Numbered from the stretch's first letter, positions 35,441 through 44,545 are shown. The stretch: DNA of 64,000 nt from Sulfurimonas xiamenensis (GCF_009258045.1 NZ_CP041166.1:558001-622000); one strand, 5' to 3'. Notes: generated by a model not told the origin, from the sequence alone. Numbers and translations are program-made.

Positions 35441-36043
35441 ATGAGTTATCCAGAGTTTTTTGATAAAGTAGAAAGTATTAAAGTTATAGACCCGTTGGCA
35501 AATATGTTAGGTGCTTTTGAAGAAGGTAAATATGAATTAACTTATTTAGAAGTTGTAAAATCTGCTGGGCATAGCTGTCCAACAGTTGCCGGTGCATATC
35601 TTATAGCCGCCGAAGCATTAAAAGCTCTTTATCCAGGAGAGAGAGCTGTTAGAGGCAATATAAAAGTAGAGTTTAGAGAGTCATTAGAAGATGGGGTTGC
35701 TGGAGTTATTGCAAATGTTGTTTCACAGATTACAGGTGCAACAGATAAAAGTGGCTTTAAGGGCTTAGGCGGAAAATTTGCCCGACACTCTTTAATGGAT
35801 TTTAATGCCAATATCAACTCCTCAGCAAGATTTACAAGAGTTGATAACGCTAAAAGAGTAGATGTATATTACAATTCATCATCAATCGGAGGCAGTCCAA
35901 AAATGCAGCCGTTGATGCAAAAAATAATGGGCGGTATGGCTAGTTCTGCTGAGATAAAAGAGTTTGGTCAACTCTGGCAAGAGAGAGTAGAAAAAATCTT
36001 TGAAAATGCATCGAATGTTATTAAAATTGTAGAGATTAGATAA
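35441..36043 (+). CDS. FmdE-like protein of unknown function
   Basis: 200 residues, soluble. The segment SAGHSCPTVAGAYLIAAEAL resembles the Cys-containing GH.CPG...G motif of FmdE-type proteins, which are associated with molybdenum enzymes and metal binding in other organisms. Later parts (FKGLGGKFARHSLMDF, VDVYYNSSSIGG) are unfamiliar. Preceded by GGAGAG, 8 bases after xseA. No formylmethanofuran dehydrogenase genes are visible, so the role must differ from the name-giving family. Confidence 0.6.
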   Translation: MSYPEFFDKVESIKVIDPLANMLGAFEEGKYELTYLEVVKSAGHSCPTVAGAYLIAAEALKALYPGERAVRGNIKVEFRESLEDGVAGVIANVVSQITGATDKSGFKGLGGKFARHSLMDFNANINSSARFTRVDNAKRVDVYYNSSSIGGSPKMQPLMQKIMGGMASSAEIKEFGQLWQERVEKIFENASNVIKIVEIR

Positions 36044-36101
36044 AAAATTTCTAAAGCAGATAAGCTTTTGCAAATGTTATTTCTTTGTAATATATTGATA
36101 A

Positions 36102-36107
36102 TATAAT
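36102..36107 (+). promoter_or_regulatory. candidate -10 box before the 139-residue hypothetical gene
   Basis: TATAAT in an AT-rich 90-base spacer, 27 bases before the ATG, followed by a strong AAAGGAG ribosome binding site. No clear -35. Confidence 0.4.
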
Positions 36108-36133
36108 TTCTTATTTATAACAAAAGGAGATTT

Positions 36134-36553
36134 ATGGCTTATTTTGATAACGCAAAAGTTAACGATGAGGTTTACGGTTTAATATTTGGTCCAGGTAAAA
36201 TTATTCAGCTCTTTGATAATAGCCATTATAGAGTTATGATTGAATTTAAAAATGGTTATGAAGTTCCATATACAGAAGATGGGATTCCAGGATGGGGAAA
36301 TTTTGATAAACAGACGCTTTTTTTTAAGGATGATATAGATTTAACAGATGTTGATTTTTCTCCGGTTTCAAAAGTGCTATCAATTAAAAAAATTATAAAA
36401 TTAAAAGAAAAAAACAAACTTCAAGTAAGACTTCCATCTGGAGTTTGGAAAAATGTTAAAAAGGCCGAGTCTCAATATGTTGAGAGGCTGCTTGAAAAAG
36501 AGAAGTATCATATGTTTAGAAAAAAACCCGAAAAAAAGAAAAGTGATAATTAG
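36134..36553 (+). CDS. hypothetical protein, small soluble
   Basis: 139 residues, not recognised with confidence. The N-terminal half (VNDEVYGLIFGPGKIIQLFDN followed by VMIEFKNGYEVPYTEDG, quoted in part) has the look of small SH3-like beta domains also found in phage and bacterial hypothetical proteins; the C-terminal half is Lys-rich and helical, which would suit nucleic-acid binding. It has its own promoter-like -10 and a strong Shine-Dalgarno, and converges with sppA. Confidence 0.65.
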   Translation: MAYFDNAKVNDEVYGLIFGPGKIIQLFDNSHYRVMIEFKNGYEVPYTEDGIPGWGNFDKQTLFFKDDIDLTDVDFSPVSKVLSIKKIIKLKEKNKLQVRLPSGVWKNVKKAESQYVERLLEKEKYHMFRKKPEKKKSDN

Positions 36554-36572
36554 AAAAAAACAAAGTAATATT

Positions 36573-37442
36573 TTATCTAATTATCAGAGTCGGAAAATAG
36601 GTATGAATAGTAACTGCCGCTTGAGCTGAGAGTTTTTTTATCAATTTGTCAAATTTATCTTCTTTATTCCAAAGCTGCTCGGTCACCCCGCTAAGCTGGG
36701 CCACTCTGTTTTTGGCATCATATTCAACACCGATACTGTCTATTAAACCTACTTTTTTGGCTTGTTCAGCTGTAAAAATATGCGCATTTGCAAAGGTGTC
36801 TCTGTTTTTTATATCCAAGCCTCTACCATTTGCCACATCGGCGGTAAAGAGATCATAAGTTCCTTGTATAACTTTGTTTAATTCATCTTTTTCATAATTG
36901 GTCCACTCTCTATCAACAGTACCTACTTTTTTGTATTTACCTGCTTGAATACTTTGGGATTTTATGCCTATTTTACTCATTAGCCCGCTTACATCTGCTC
37001 CCTGCATAACAACACCGATACTTCCAACCATTGAACCTGGATTTGCGATTATCTCATTTGCCCAAATGCTTGCATAATAGCTCCCGCTTGCAAGAGTTCC
37101 GTTTGCGTATACTACAACCGGTTTTTTTTCTTTTGCTCTTTTTAGAGCATAAGCCACTTCAATGGAGGGTGCGACTGCCCCGCCGGGTGAGTCTATGTTG
37201 AGTAAAATGCCTTTTACAAAGCGATTAGAAGCTGCTTCATCTATTTGATTTACAACTTCTGAAACTTCCATAATCGGCCCTACGAGATAAATTTGTTCAA
37301 GATTATGGGGTTTTAAATCTTCTTCGCTCTTTGGTGCAAAAATTAGAAAAACAATAAGTAAAAAAAGCATAGCTTTGAAATGCTCTTGAATAAATTTTAT
37401 TATTGCCAAGAAAGGAGAAAATATTTTTTTTATAAACTGCAT
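36573..37442 (-). CDS. sppA: signal peptide peptidase SppA, short form
   Basis: 289 residues: a membrane anchor at about 22-36, then a single protease domain. Catalytic Ser is expected at S119 in GTLASGSYY and the Lys at K169 in AGKYKKVG, the arrangement of the short 36K-type SppA; also LNIDSPGGAV and SMVGSIGVVMQG. Degrades leftover signal peptides in the membrane. Overlaps the end of mqnX by 13 bases, so the two genes form an operon. Confidence 0.92.
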   Translation of the reverse strand: MQFIKKIFSPFLAIIKFIQEHFKAMLFLLIVFLIFAPKSEEDLKPHNLEQIYLVGPIMEVSEVVNQIDEAASNRFVKGILLNIDSPGGAVAPSIEVAYALKRAKEKKPVVVYANGTLASGSYYASIWANEIIANPGSMVGSIGVVMQGADVSGLMSKIGIKSQSIQAGKYKKVGTVDREWTNYEKDELNKVIQGTYDLFTADVANGRGLDIKNRDTFANAHIFTAEQAKKVGLIDSIGVEYDAKNRVAQLSGVTEQLWNKEDKFDKLIKKLSAQAAVTIHTYFPTLIIR

Positions 37443-38662
37443 TCGTTACCTTTTTTAAGTGTTCCGTTAATATAAACTTTTGAGATATTATATCTATGTA
37501 ATATTAAATGGATTGCTAACTCGTCACCAGGCTCTTTGTCTAAGTCCAAAACAATCATATCAGCATTTTTTCCTTCTGAAATTTCACCTGTATTTAATTT
37601 AAGGGCATCAGCAGCATCTTTTGTAACACTGTTGATAAGTTTTTTTGCTAATTTTAAAAGCGGAATATTTGAGTGCATAAAAAGAGCACATTTCATCTCT
37701 TCAAAGAGATCAAGTTTGTAGTTTGAACTAAGGCCGTCGGTTGCACATATCCATCTTATTTTATGTTTTTCCAGTTTTGACAAATCAAGGGCGCCGTTTC
37801 CTAAAAGTCTGTTTGAAATTGGGCAATGAATAATCGTATGCTTATTTGATGATAAAGTTTTTAGTTCATTTTCATTTGCTTTAACTACATGTGTTAAAAG
37901 AGTTTCATAATCGTTAAAATGTTCTAAAAATTCGCTTGAACTGCTTACTGAGCTCTTCTGTTTTAACAATTTTTCAAAAAAATCTTTAAAATCACCCTCA
38001 CTTTTATCAAGCCAATCTCTTTCAGCTTTGCTCTCCATAAAGTGGGCAGTTAATTTAAGCTTTTCGTTTTTAACAATTTGAAGTGCTTTTTTGATTAAAA
38101 TTGGGTGAACAGAGTAGGGTGAATGAATAGCAACTGCCGGATAAAAACCTTCTCTTGTAATACTTTTTGAAGCATCAAGTCGTGTCAAAAAATCTCCAAA
38201 AAGTGCATCTGCCATCGTTGCCTGTGAGCCTATAAGCTCATTGAAAAAAACAATATTTTGAGAGGCATTTGCACAAACTTCCAAATCCATACCGTGTGAG
38301 CTAACTGCACCAAATGTTGTAATTCCTGATTCTAACATAGAATCAATAGCTTTTTTCATACACTTATTGTCACAACCTGTTATCAACTCTTCACGGTTTT
38401 CAATAACACTGTAAAGCCAATTCATAAAATCTCCGTAGGAGAGCTGGGTTTTATTGGCACTAAATTCTATATGAACATGAGCATTTATAAGTCCAGGCAT
38501 TAGTAGAGAATTCTTTTTTAATTTTATAACTTCAGCGTCAGGAAACTCTTTTCTGAGCTCTTCAAGCGGAGCAATTTTTTGTATTTTTTTATCAAAAGCG
38601 ACTGACATATTTGAGAGTAAAATATCGGGTGTTAAAATATAATTTGGTATTAGTATCTGCAT
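37430..38662 (-). CDS. mqnX: aminofutalosine deaminase family amidohydrolase
   Basis: 410 residues. Amidohydrolase metal motifs: PGLINAHVHIEF (HxH near residue 62), HSPYSVHP, LTAHFMES, LTHVVKAN and CATDGLSSNY. Among amidohydrolases it most resembles the Helicobacter and Campylobacter enzymes that deaminate 6-amino-6-deoxyfutalosine in the futalosine menaquinone pathway. Position between sppA and aroQ is the same as in Campylobacter. Diverges from aroQ across 88 bases. Confidence 0.85.
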   Translation of the reverse strand: MQILIPNYILTPDILLSNMSVAFDKKIQKIAPLEELRKEFPDAEVIKLKKNSLLMPGLINAHVHIEFSANKTQLSYGDFMNWLYSVIENREELITGCDNKCMKKAIDSMLESGITTFGAVSSHGMDLEVCANASQNIVFFNELIGSQATMADALFGDFLTRLDASKSITREGFYPAVAIHSPYSVHPILIKKALQIVKNEKLKLTAHFMESKAERDWLDKSEGDFKDFFEKLLKQKSSVSSSSEFLEHFNDYETLLTHVVKANENELKTLSSNKHTIIHCPISNRLLGNGALDLSKLEKHKIRWICATDGLSSNYKLDLFEEMKCALFMHSNIPLLKLAKKLINSVTKDAADALKLNTGEISEGKNADMIVLDLDKEPGDELAIHLILHRYNISKVYINGTLKKGNECSL

Positions 38663-38750
38663 ATTTCATCTTTCTTGAAAATTTAAAATAGATTATGCTT
38701 AATTTAGGTAAAATAACTACTTAAAAATTGAAATTTAAAAAAGGTAAAAT

Positions 38751-39239
38751 ATGAAAATAGTAGTAATTCAAGGACCAAATTTAAATATGCTGGGTGTAAG
38801 AGAGCAGCAGGTTTACGGTTCAATGAAATTAGAGCAGATACATGCTCAAATGAAAGATTTTGGAGCTAAAAGTGGGATGGAAGTAGAGTTTTTTCAAAGC
38901 AATTTAGAGGGCGAAATTGTAGATAAAATTCAAGAGTGTTATGGAGATGCAAGCGGAATTATTATTAATGCAGCGGCATACACTCATACATCAATTGCTA
39001 TTCGCGATGCAATCTCTGCTGTAAATCTTCCTACTATTGAAGTTCATATTAGTAATATTCATCGCCGTGAAGAGTTTAGAAAACAAAATATGATAGCACC
39101 TGTTTGTACATCATCTATTGTTGGATTTGGTCCATTTGGATATCATCTTGCAATGGTTGGAATGGTACAAATAATGAATGAAGTAAAAGCTGTTCAAGAG
39201 ATGCAAAAGCAACAGTCTCAAGCTACTGAAGCAAAGTAG
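38751..39239 (+). CDS. aroQ: type II 3-dehydroquinate dehydratase
   Basis: 162 residues. Motifs QGPNLNMLG at 5-13 with the catalytic Tyr in [23 protein letters not shown], and [14 protein letters not shown]. Dodecameric type II enzyme of the shikimate pathway. AAAAGGT precedes the ATG. The last 15 residues are a Gln-rich tail. Three bases before folK. Confidence 0.95.
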   Translation: MKIVVIQGPNLNMLGVREQQVYGSMKLEQIHAQMKDFGAKSGMEVEFFQSNLEGEIVDKIQECYGDASGIIINAAAYTHTSIAIRDAISAVNLPTIEVHISNIHRREEFRKQNMIAPVCTSSIVGFGPFGYHLAMVGMVQIMNEVKAVQEMQKQQSQATEAK

Positions 39240-39242
39240 GTT

Positions 39243-39731
39243 ATGTATATAAAGCGTAAATTAAATGAGAGTTTAGAAATTTTTAAAAATTTACGCTCCC
39301 CTCATAAAAATACTAGCAATAGTTCGCATAGATATATTGCGACTGTTGGAGTAGGCGGAAATGTAGGTGATGTTAAAAGAAGACTTAACCGTTTGTATCT
39401 ATATATAAAAAAAGATAGAAGAGTTACACTGCTGCAAACATCATTGATTTTGAAAAATCCTCCGTTTGGATATATTGAGCAAGATGATTTTTTTAATTCA
39501 ATAATTGTAATTAAAACAAGTATGCAGCCGACTCAGTTTTTAAACTACTTGATGAGAGTGGAGAAAAAATTTGCGCGTAAAAGAAGTTTTGCAAATGCTC
39601 CCAGAACACTTGATTTGGATATTATCTTTTTTGATGATAGAGTTGTTAAAACATCCAAGCTTCAAATTCCACATGCTAAGTGGTTTGAAAGAGATAGTGT
39701 ATTGATACCACTGGCGGATATAACTAAATGA
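39243..39731 (+). CDS. folK: hydroxymethyl-dihydropterin pyrophosphokinase
   Basis: 162 residues. HPPK signatures: VGVGGNVGDVKRRL, PPFGYIEQDDFFNSI, and RTLDLDIIFFDDR with the two metal-binding Asp residues. An N-terminal extension of about 30 basic residues precedes the catalytic domain. Catalyses the folate step after FolB. The stop overlaps an ATG of a 28-codon ORF (ATGA), see next entry; in Campylobacter and Helicobacter flhF starts at this place. Confidence 0.92.
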   Translation: MYIKRKLNESLEIFKNLRSPHKNTSNSSHRYIATVGVGGNVGDVKRRLNRLYLYIKKDRRVTLLQTSLILKNPPFGYIEQDDFFNSIIVIKTSMQPTQFLNYLMRVEKKFARKRSFANAPRTLDLDIIFFDDRVVKTSKLQIPHAKWFERDSVLIPLADITK

Positions 39732-39814
39732 AAATTATTCAAAATTTGATTTATATAAATAGTAATTTTTCAATAGATAATTTATTGAATGGTTTCTACA
39801 GGAGTAAAGCATGA
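39728..39814 (+). CDS. 28-residue ORF coupled to folK and flhG, possible flhF remnant
   Basis: An ATG overlapping the folK stop opens a frame of 28 codons (MKIIQNLIYINSNFSIDNLL and eight more residues) whose TGA overlaps the flhG ATG. Both junctions are 4-base ATGA overlaps, the usual sign of a coupled operon gene. The sequence AGGAG for flhG lies inside it. In related genomes flhF (about 400 codons) fills this position. I infer either an internal in-frame deletion of flhF or a tiny coupling ORF; similarity to FlhF ends cannot be proven by eye. Confidence 0.4.
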   Translation: MKIIQNLIYINSNFSIDNLLNGFYRSKA

Positions 39815-40686
39815 TTGGACATCAAGTGCAAAAAGAAGAAGAATCAGTTTTCTCAAGCCTACAAAAAAAATCTAAAAAAACCCGTTTTATTACTATAACA
39901 AGCGGAAAAGGCGGTGTCGGGAAAAGCACAATAAGTTCTAATCTCGCATATGTGCTTTCTCAAAGCGGATTAAATGTCGGCATATTTGATGCTGATATTG
40001 GTCTTGCAAATTTAGATGTAATGTTTAATGTAAAAATCAAAAAAAACATTCTGCATGTATTAAAGGGAGAAGCAAAAGTTTTAGATATTTTAATTCCTAT
40101 TACAAGAAATCTTATACTCATTCCAGGTGAGAGTGGAAATGAAATACTAAAATATTCTGATAAAATGCTTTTTGATAAATTTATGAGTGAATCTGAAATT
40201 TTAGATAAATTTGATGTAATGATTATAGATACAGGTGCCGGCATAGGAGAACATATACAAATGTTTTTGGAAGCAGCAGATGATGTTATAGTTGTTACAG
40301 TACCTGATCCTGCAGCAATAACAGATGCATATGCAACAATAAAAACTATAGCGACTTTTAGAAACAATATAAATTTACTATTAAATCAGGTAAGAAGTGA
40401 AAAAGAGGCAGTTGCTATATATGAAAAAATCAATAAAGTTGCATTGGCAAATATTGGGAATAAACTAGATTTGAAATTGATAGGAAAAATCAACAGTGAT
40501 ATTAAAGTATCCTCTTCAGTTAAGCGAAGAGCATTGTTTAGTGTTTTGTATCCTGGTTCAATTGTGCATAAAGATATACTTAAAATAGCTAATAAAATTA
40601 AAAAAAAATTGGAACAGGGCGTGCTTGTAACTTCCGCTGAAAGCGGATTGTCCGGACTTTTTAAGCGTTTAGTGAAGTATTTTTAA
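39811..40686 (+). CDS. flhG: MinD/ParA-like flagellar number regulator FlhG
   Basis: 291 residues. Deviant Walker A SGKGGVGKST at 31-40, FDADIGLANLD, MIIDTGAGIG and VPDPAAITDAY typical for FlhG/FleN. Normally counteracts FlhF GTPase to control flagellar number and position. The N-terminal residues before the P-loop (VQKEEESVF) may contain the FlhF-activating segment. Annotated by family and by neighbours folK and fliM; flhF itself is not present beside it. Confidence 0.88.
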   Translation: MIGHQVQKEEESVFSSLQKKSKKTRFITITSGKGGVGKSTISSNLAYVLSQSGLNVGIFDADIGLANLDVMFNVKIKKNILHVLKGEAKVLDILIPITRNLILIPGESGNEILKYSDKMLFDKFMSESEILDKFDVMIIDTGAGIGEHIQMFLEAADDVIVVTVPDPAAITDAYATIKTIATFRNNINLLLNQVRSEKEAVAIYEKINKVALANIGNKLDLKLIGKINSDIKVSSSVKRRALFSVLYPGSIVHKDILKIANKIKKKLEQGVLVTSAESGLSGLFKRLVKYF

Positions 40687-40731
40687 AGTTTTTTAAAAAA
40701 TATGTTAAAAAAAGAGTTTATAAATTTGTAT

Positions 40732-40759
40732 TTGACTGTTTAAGAAGCTTAGATATACT
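40732..40759 (+). promoter_or_regulatory. sigma70-type promoter upstream of fliM
   Basis: TTGACT at 40732-40737 and TATACT at 40754-40759 are separated by 16 bases, one of the best -35/-10 pairs in the window. Expected transcript start near 40766, about 78 bases before fliM. It lies where HP1033/Cj0062-like and fliA genes are found in related genomes. Confidence 0.65.
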
Positions 40760-40843
40760 TGTTTTAGTAAAAAATAGAAAAAAAGTTAATGAATGTTATC
40801 AAATAAGTTATGTACGAAATTAAATATAGTTTAGGAACTTTAT

Positions 40844-41866
40844 ATGCTAAATATGCTTTCACAAGAAGAGATAGATGCACTTTTAGATGTTAATGATGAT
40901 GACTTCTTAACTTCTGAAATAGAAGTAACACCTTATGATTTCAATAAACCAAACATAATCTCAAAAGATCAATTACGCTCGTTTCGTGCTATTCATGATA
41001 ATATAGCGCGCTTATTGTCTTTTCAGATCTCTTCCATTACACATACAACTGTTAAAATTCAGCTCAGTTTAGTTGATCAAATGAGATATGGTGATTTTTT
41101 GACAGATTTATCAAGTTGTACCAGTGCTAATCTTTTTTCTATAAAACCCTTAGAAAAAAACGGTGTTATCGATATAAATTCATCCATAGTTTTTTCGATT
41201 TTAGACTCTCTTCTTGGCGGAAAAGGCAAACCATTTGATATAAAGCGTGAATTTTCAGATATTGAGCTTAATCTTTTTGAAATGATTTTAGGAGTTATAA
41301 TAAACACCTTAAAAGAGGCTTGGAGTCCGATAATGGATATCTTTGCTATTGTTGATTCAAAAGAATCAAAATCAAATGTAATGCAAAATATTGCTGAAAA
41401 TGATATTGTTATAATAGCTTCAATGGAAATAGTTATTGGGCAGAATTCAGGAGTGATAAATATCTGTTATCCCTTGGCTGTACTTGAAACAATTTTGCCA
41501 AAACTTGCAAGTAAAAATGTAAACAATAATAAAGTAAACATTAAAAAAAACAAAAATGTGCATTTGCAGAGACTTCTTGGCGAAGCAAAAATTGAAATTG
41601 AAGCTATTATTGGTAATGTTGAACTTACTTTAAAAGATGTTTTGGAGTTAAAAAGTGGCGATATTATCAAACTTAATAAACCAGCAGATGATATTATTAC
41701 ACTTAGTATTGATAAAAAAGATAGATTTCGCGGTAAAATAGGGTTGAAAAAATCAAAGAAATCTATGCAAATTACAGAAATTATCGGTAAAAAAAAGAGT
41801 GCAATTATAAAAGAGAGTGTGTTTGATAAAAAAGAAAAAAACAAAAGAGAGATAAGCGATGAATGA
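40844..41866 (+). CDS. fliM: flagellar motor switch protein FliM
   Basis: 340 residues. N-terminal CheY-binding helix LSQEEIDALL at 4-13, CheC-like middle domain (RSFRAIHDNIARLLS, DQMRYGDFL, SLLGG), and a C-terminal FliN-like domain (VELTLKDVLELKSGDIIKLN). The end is extended by a Lys-rich tail of about 35 residues. Start supported by AGGAA at 40833. Overlaps fliY by 8 bases. Confidence 0.94.
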   Translation: MLNMLSQEEIDALLDVNDDDFLTSEIEVTPYDFNKPNIISKDQLRSFRAIHDNIARLLSFQISSITHTTVKIQLSLVDQMRYGDFLTDLSSCTSANLFSIKPLEKNGVIDINSSIVFSILDSLLGGKGKPFDIKREFSDIELNLFEMILGVIINTLKEAWSPIMDIFAIVDSKESKSNVMQNIAENDIVIIASMEIVIGQNSGVINICYPLAVLETILPKLASKNVNNNKVNIKKNKNVHLQRLLGEAKIEIEAIIGNVELTLKDVLELKSGDIIKLNKPADDIITLSIDKKDRFRGKIGLKKSKKSMQITEIIGKKKSAIIKESVFDKKEKNKREISDE

Positions 41867-42719
41867 TTTTATAAAATTGTTTGAGAATGAAACGGTAAAA
41901 ATTGTTGAAGCGCTGATAGGGCAAACACCTTCTCTTGATTTAAAAGAGGAACAGAATTTAAGTATTGTTTCAAATATAACTTCCCCGATAGTATTGTTAA
42001 ATATAATAGTAAGCGGTGATGTGAATGCTTCAATCATGGTTGCTGTAGAACCAAAAATGGTTGTTTTTTTGTCGGATATGATTATGGGCAAAGAAGAGAG
42101 TGGCAGAAAAAAAATTTATAATGATGATTTAATTGTTGCTAAAGAGATTGTTTCAAATATATTTGGGACAATTGCCAATATATTCTCTGTACAAAAAGAG
42201 CCGCTTGTTGTCTCTTTCCATGTTCAAAAAGCTGAATATATTGGAAAAAGCAGAGAAATTATTCTGGATAGTTACACCAAGATGTTTGTTTACGATCTTA
42301 AAATAGGAGATGTAAAATCTCTTTTTATGTTTATAATTGATGAAAATTTACAAAATAATAGATTTAAAACAAAAAGAGAATTTTTGCAAGAAAAAAAAAT
42401 TGAATCTTATAAAGCTCAAGATATAGATTCAGTCGTATCTTTGAATAGTGAAGAGATGGATAATATCTCTTTAATAAAAGATGTCAAACTTCCTGTTAAA
42501 GTTAGAATAGGAAAGAAAAAAATGTTTTTAAAAGATATTTTAAATATTGATATTGGTTCTGTTATTGAGTTAAATCAGTTAGTTAATGATCCATTAGAAA
42601 TATTGGTAGATGATCATGTTATAGCAGAAGGAGAAGTTGTTGTTGTTGATGGTAACTTCGGTGTTCAGATAACTACTATTGGTACAAAAAAAGAGAGAGC
42701 AGATAGGCTAAAATCATAA
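41859..42719 (+). CDS. fliY: flagellar motor switch protein FliY
   Basis: 286 residues: a CheC-like N-terminal region (VLLNIIVSGDVNASIMVAVE, LIVAKEIVSNIFGTIANIF) and a C-terminal FliN domain (VKVRIGKKKMFLKDILNIDIGSVIELN). Campylobacterota carry FliY in addition to or instead of FliN in the C-ring. Follows fliM with an 8-base overlap. Confidence 0.9.
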   Translation: MNDFIKLFENETVKIVEALIGQTPSLDLKEEQNLSIVSNITSPIVLLNIIVSGDVNASIMVAVEPKMVVFLSDMIMGKEESGRKKIYNDDLIVAKEIVSNIFGTIANIFSVQKEPLVVSFHVQKAEYIGKSREIILDSYTKMFVYDLKIGDVKSLFMFIIDENLQNNRFKTKREFLQEKKIESYKAQDIDSVVSLNSEEMDNISLIKDVKLPVKVRIGKKKMFLKDILNIDIGSVIELNQLVNDPLEILVDDHVIAEGEVVVVDGNFGVQITTIGTKKERADRLKS

Positions 42720-42732
42720 GGAGCTGTTTTAA

Positions 42733-43497
42733 GTGCGTAAAAAAAAAGATGATTTAACAAAGAAGTATATAAAAGAAATTAAATCGGCTGATGTTTGGAG
42801 TGTTTTTAAAATTGTTGCAGATTTTGTCAAAGGTTTTGATGAACTTGGTGAACTTGGGCCAACAGTTACCATGTTTGGAAGTTCAAGAGCCAATAGCGAT
42901 AGCATATTCTATAAAAAAGCAGAAGAGTTATCTTCTATGCTTGCTCAAAAAGGTTTTAATATAATGACAGGTGGTGGCCCGGGAGTTATGGAAGCAGCAA
43001 ATAGAGGTGCTTTTAAATATAAAGATGTAGAATCTATCGGTCTCAATATAGATCTGCCATTTGAACAAATTCCCAATAAATACACTACTACAGAATTAGA
43101 TTTTGATTATTTTTTCTCAAGAAAAGTTATGTTAGTCAAGTACTCAATCGGCTATGTGATTTTTCCCGGCGGATATGGAACTCTCGATGAACTGTTTGAA
43201 GCATTAACGCTTATACAAACCAAAAAGATAACAGGTGTGAAGATTTTTGTTGTAGGAGTGGAGTATTATAAGCCGCTTCTTGATTTTGTAGAAGACAAAT
43301 TACTCAACAACGGTATGATAAGCAGTGAAGATTTTAAACAGATTCGACTCACAGATGACCTTCAACATGTAGTTAATGAATTAGAAGCTTCAATTTTGGA
43401 GCAGATTGAATTTCTCAGGGAGCATAAACTTGAAGATACACAGTATTGTAAAACACTAGAAGAGTTCTCTAAAGATAAAAATATTGAAAAAAGTTAA
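42733..43497 (+). CDS. LOG-family Rossmann-fold protein
   Basis: 254 residues from GTG 42733 with AAGGAG 9 bases upstream. Characteristic motif FPGGYGTLDE near 140 and MTGGGPGVMEAANRG near 75, plus MFGSSRA. LOG-type proteins hydrolyse nucleoside monophosphates to release the base (phosphoribohydrolases, also lysine-decarboxylase-like annotated). N-terminal 45 residues are an extension. Follows fliY by 13 bases but functionally unrelated to flagella. Confidence 0.88.
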   Translation: MRKKKDDLTKKYIKEIKSADVWSVFKIVADFVKGFDELGELGPTVTMFGSSRANSDSIFYKKAEELSSMLAQKGFNIMTGGGPGVMEAANRGAFKYKDVESIGLNIDLPFEQIPNKYTTTELDFDYFFSRKVMLVKYSIGYVIFPGGYGTLDELFEALTLIQTKKITGVKIFVVGVEYYKPLLDFVEDKLLNNGMISSEDFKQIRLTDDLQHVVNELEASILEQIEFLREHKLEDTQYCKTLEEFSKDKNIEKS

Positions 43498-43504
43498 ATT
43501 AATT

Positions 43505-44545
43505 ATGAAAAAAGAAAATATGGGTAAAAAAGTTTTAGTTGGTATGAGCGGCGGTGTTGACTCTACTGTCTCCGCACTGCTTTTAAAAGAGCAGGGTTAT
43601 GATGTTGAGGGACTCTATATGAAGCTTCACTCTAAGCCGGGTTATCATGAGATTAATCAAACAAGAGCACAAAAGGCTGCGGACTTTGTCGGCATAAAAC
43701 TTCATGTGCTTGATTTGCAAGATACTTTTAACAAAGAAGTTTTTCAACCTTTTATAGACACCTATGCCGAGGGAAAAACACCAAATCCATGCGCACTTTG
43801 TAACAGAAGCTTAAAATTTGGCGAAATGGTGAGGTTTGCAGATAAAATCGGTGCAGACTATATAGCTACGGGACACTATATAAAAACAGATGGAAAATAT
43901 TTTTATGAGGCTGATGATGATACAAAAGATCAAAGCTATTTTCTTTTTTATGTAGATAGAACTGTCTTGTCAAGATTGCTGTTTCCTTTGGGAGAAAAGA
44001 AAAAAAGTGAAATTAAAGAGTTGGCAGCTTCCATAGGCGGATTGGAATCATTTGTATCTCAAAGAGAATCTACTGAGATATGTTTTGTAGAAACAACTTA
44101 TACTGATTTGCTAAAAGATTATGTTGCAGTAGACAAAATAGGTCAAGTGCTTGATAAAGATGGAAATGTGGTTGGAGAACATAAAGGTTATATGCACTAT
44201 ACAATTGGCAAAAGAAAGGGATTTACAGTTAGAGGTGCGCATGACCCACATTATGTTATAAGTATTGATGCCAAAAAAAATCAGATAGTCGTTGGCAAAA
44301 AAGAGGATTTGGCTTGCAACAGTGTGGTGCTTAATAATTTGAATCTGTATACTGATGAAAAAGAGTTTGATACAACTGTAAAATTAAGATATAGAACCAG
44401 AGCAGTTCCTTGCCATGTCAAAGTAGAAAAGAACAAAGCATTTATTACTTTAAAGGAGAGTGTATTTGGAGTAGCAACAGGACAGGCAGCTGTTTTTTAT
44501 GATGGTAAAAAATTAATCGGCGGAGGCTGGATAGAGAAAAATTAA
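43505..44545 (+). CDS. mnmA: tRNA-uridine 2-sulfurtransferase MnmA
   Basis: 346 residues from ATG 43505; ATG 43520 gives MGKKVLVGMSGG and is equally plausible, and an in-frame TTG 43484 lies inside the upstream gene. PP-loop GMSGGVDSTV, catalytic Cys in TPNPCALCNRSLKFG and in STEICFVE, plus GKRKGFTV. Adds sulfur to U34 of Lys, Glu and Gln tRNAs. Last gene before the rRNA operon. Confidence 0.94.
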   Translation: MKKENMGKKVLVGMSGGVDSTVSALLLKEQGYDVEGLYMKLHSKPGYHEINQTRAQKAADFVGIKLHVLDLQDTFNKEVFQPFIDTYAEGKTPNPCALCNRSLKFGEMVRFADKIGADYIATGHYIKTDGKYFYEADDDTKDQSYFLFYVDRTVLSRLLFPLGEKKKSEIKELAASIGGLESFVSQRESTEICFVETTYTDLLKDYVAVDKIGQVLDKDGNVVGEHKGYMHYTIGKRKGFTVRGAHDPHYVISIDAKKNQIVVGKKEDLACNSVVLNNLNLYTDEKEFDTTVKLRYRTRAVPCHVKVEKNKAFITLKESVFGVATGQAAVFYDGKKLIGGGWIEKN

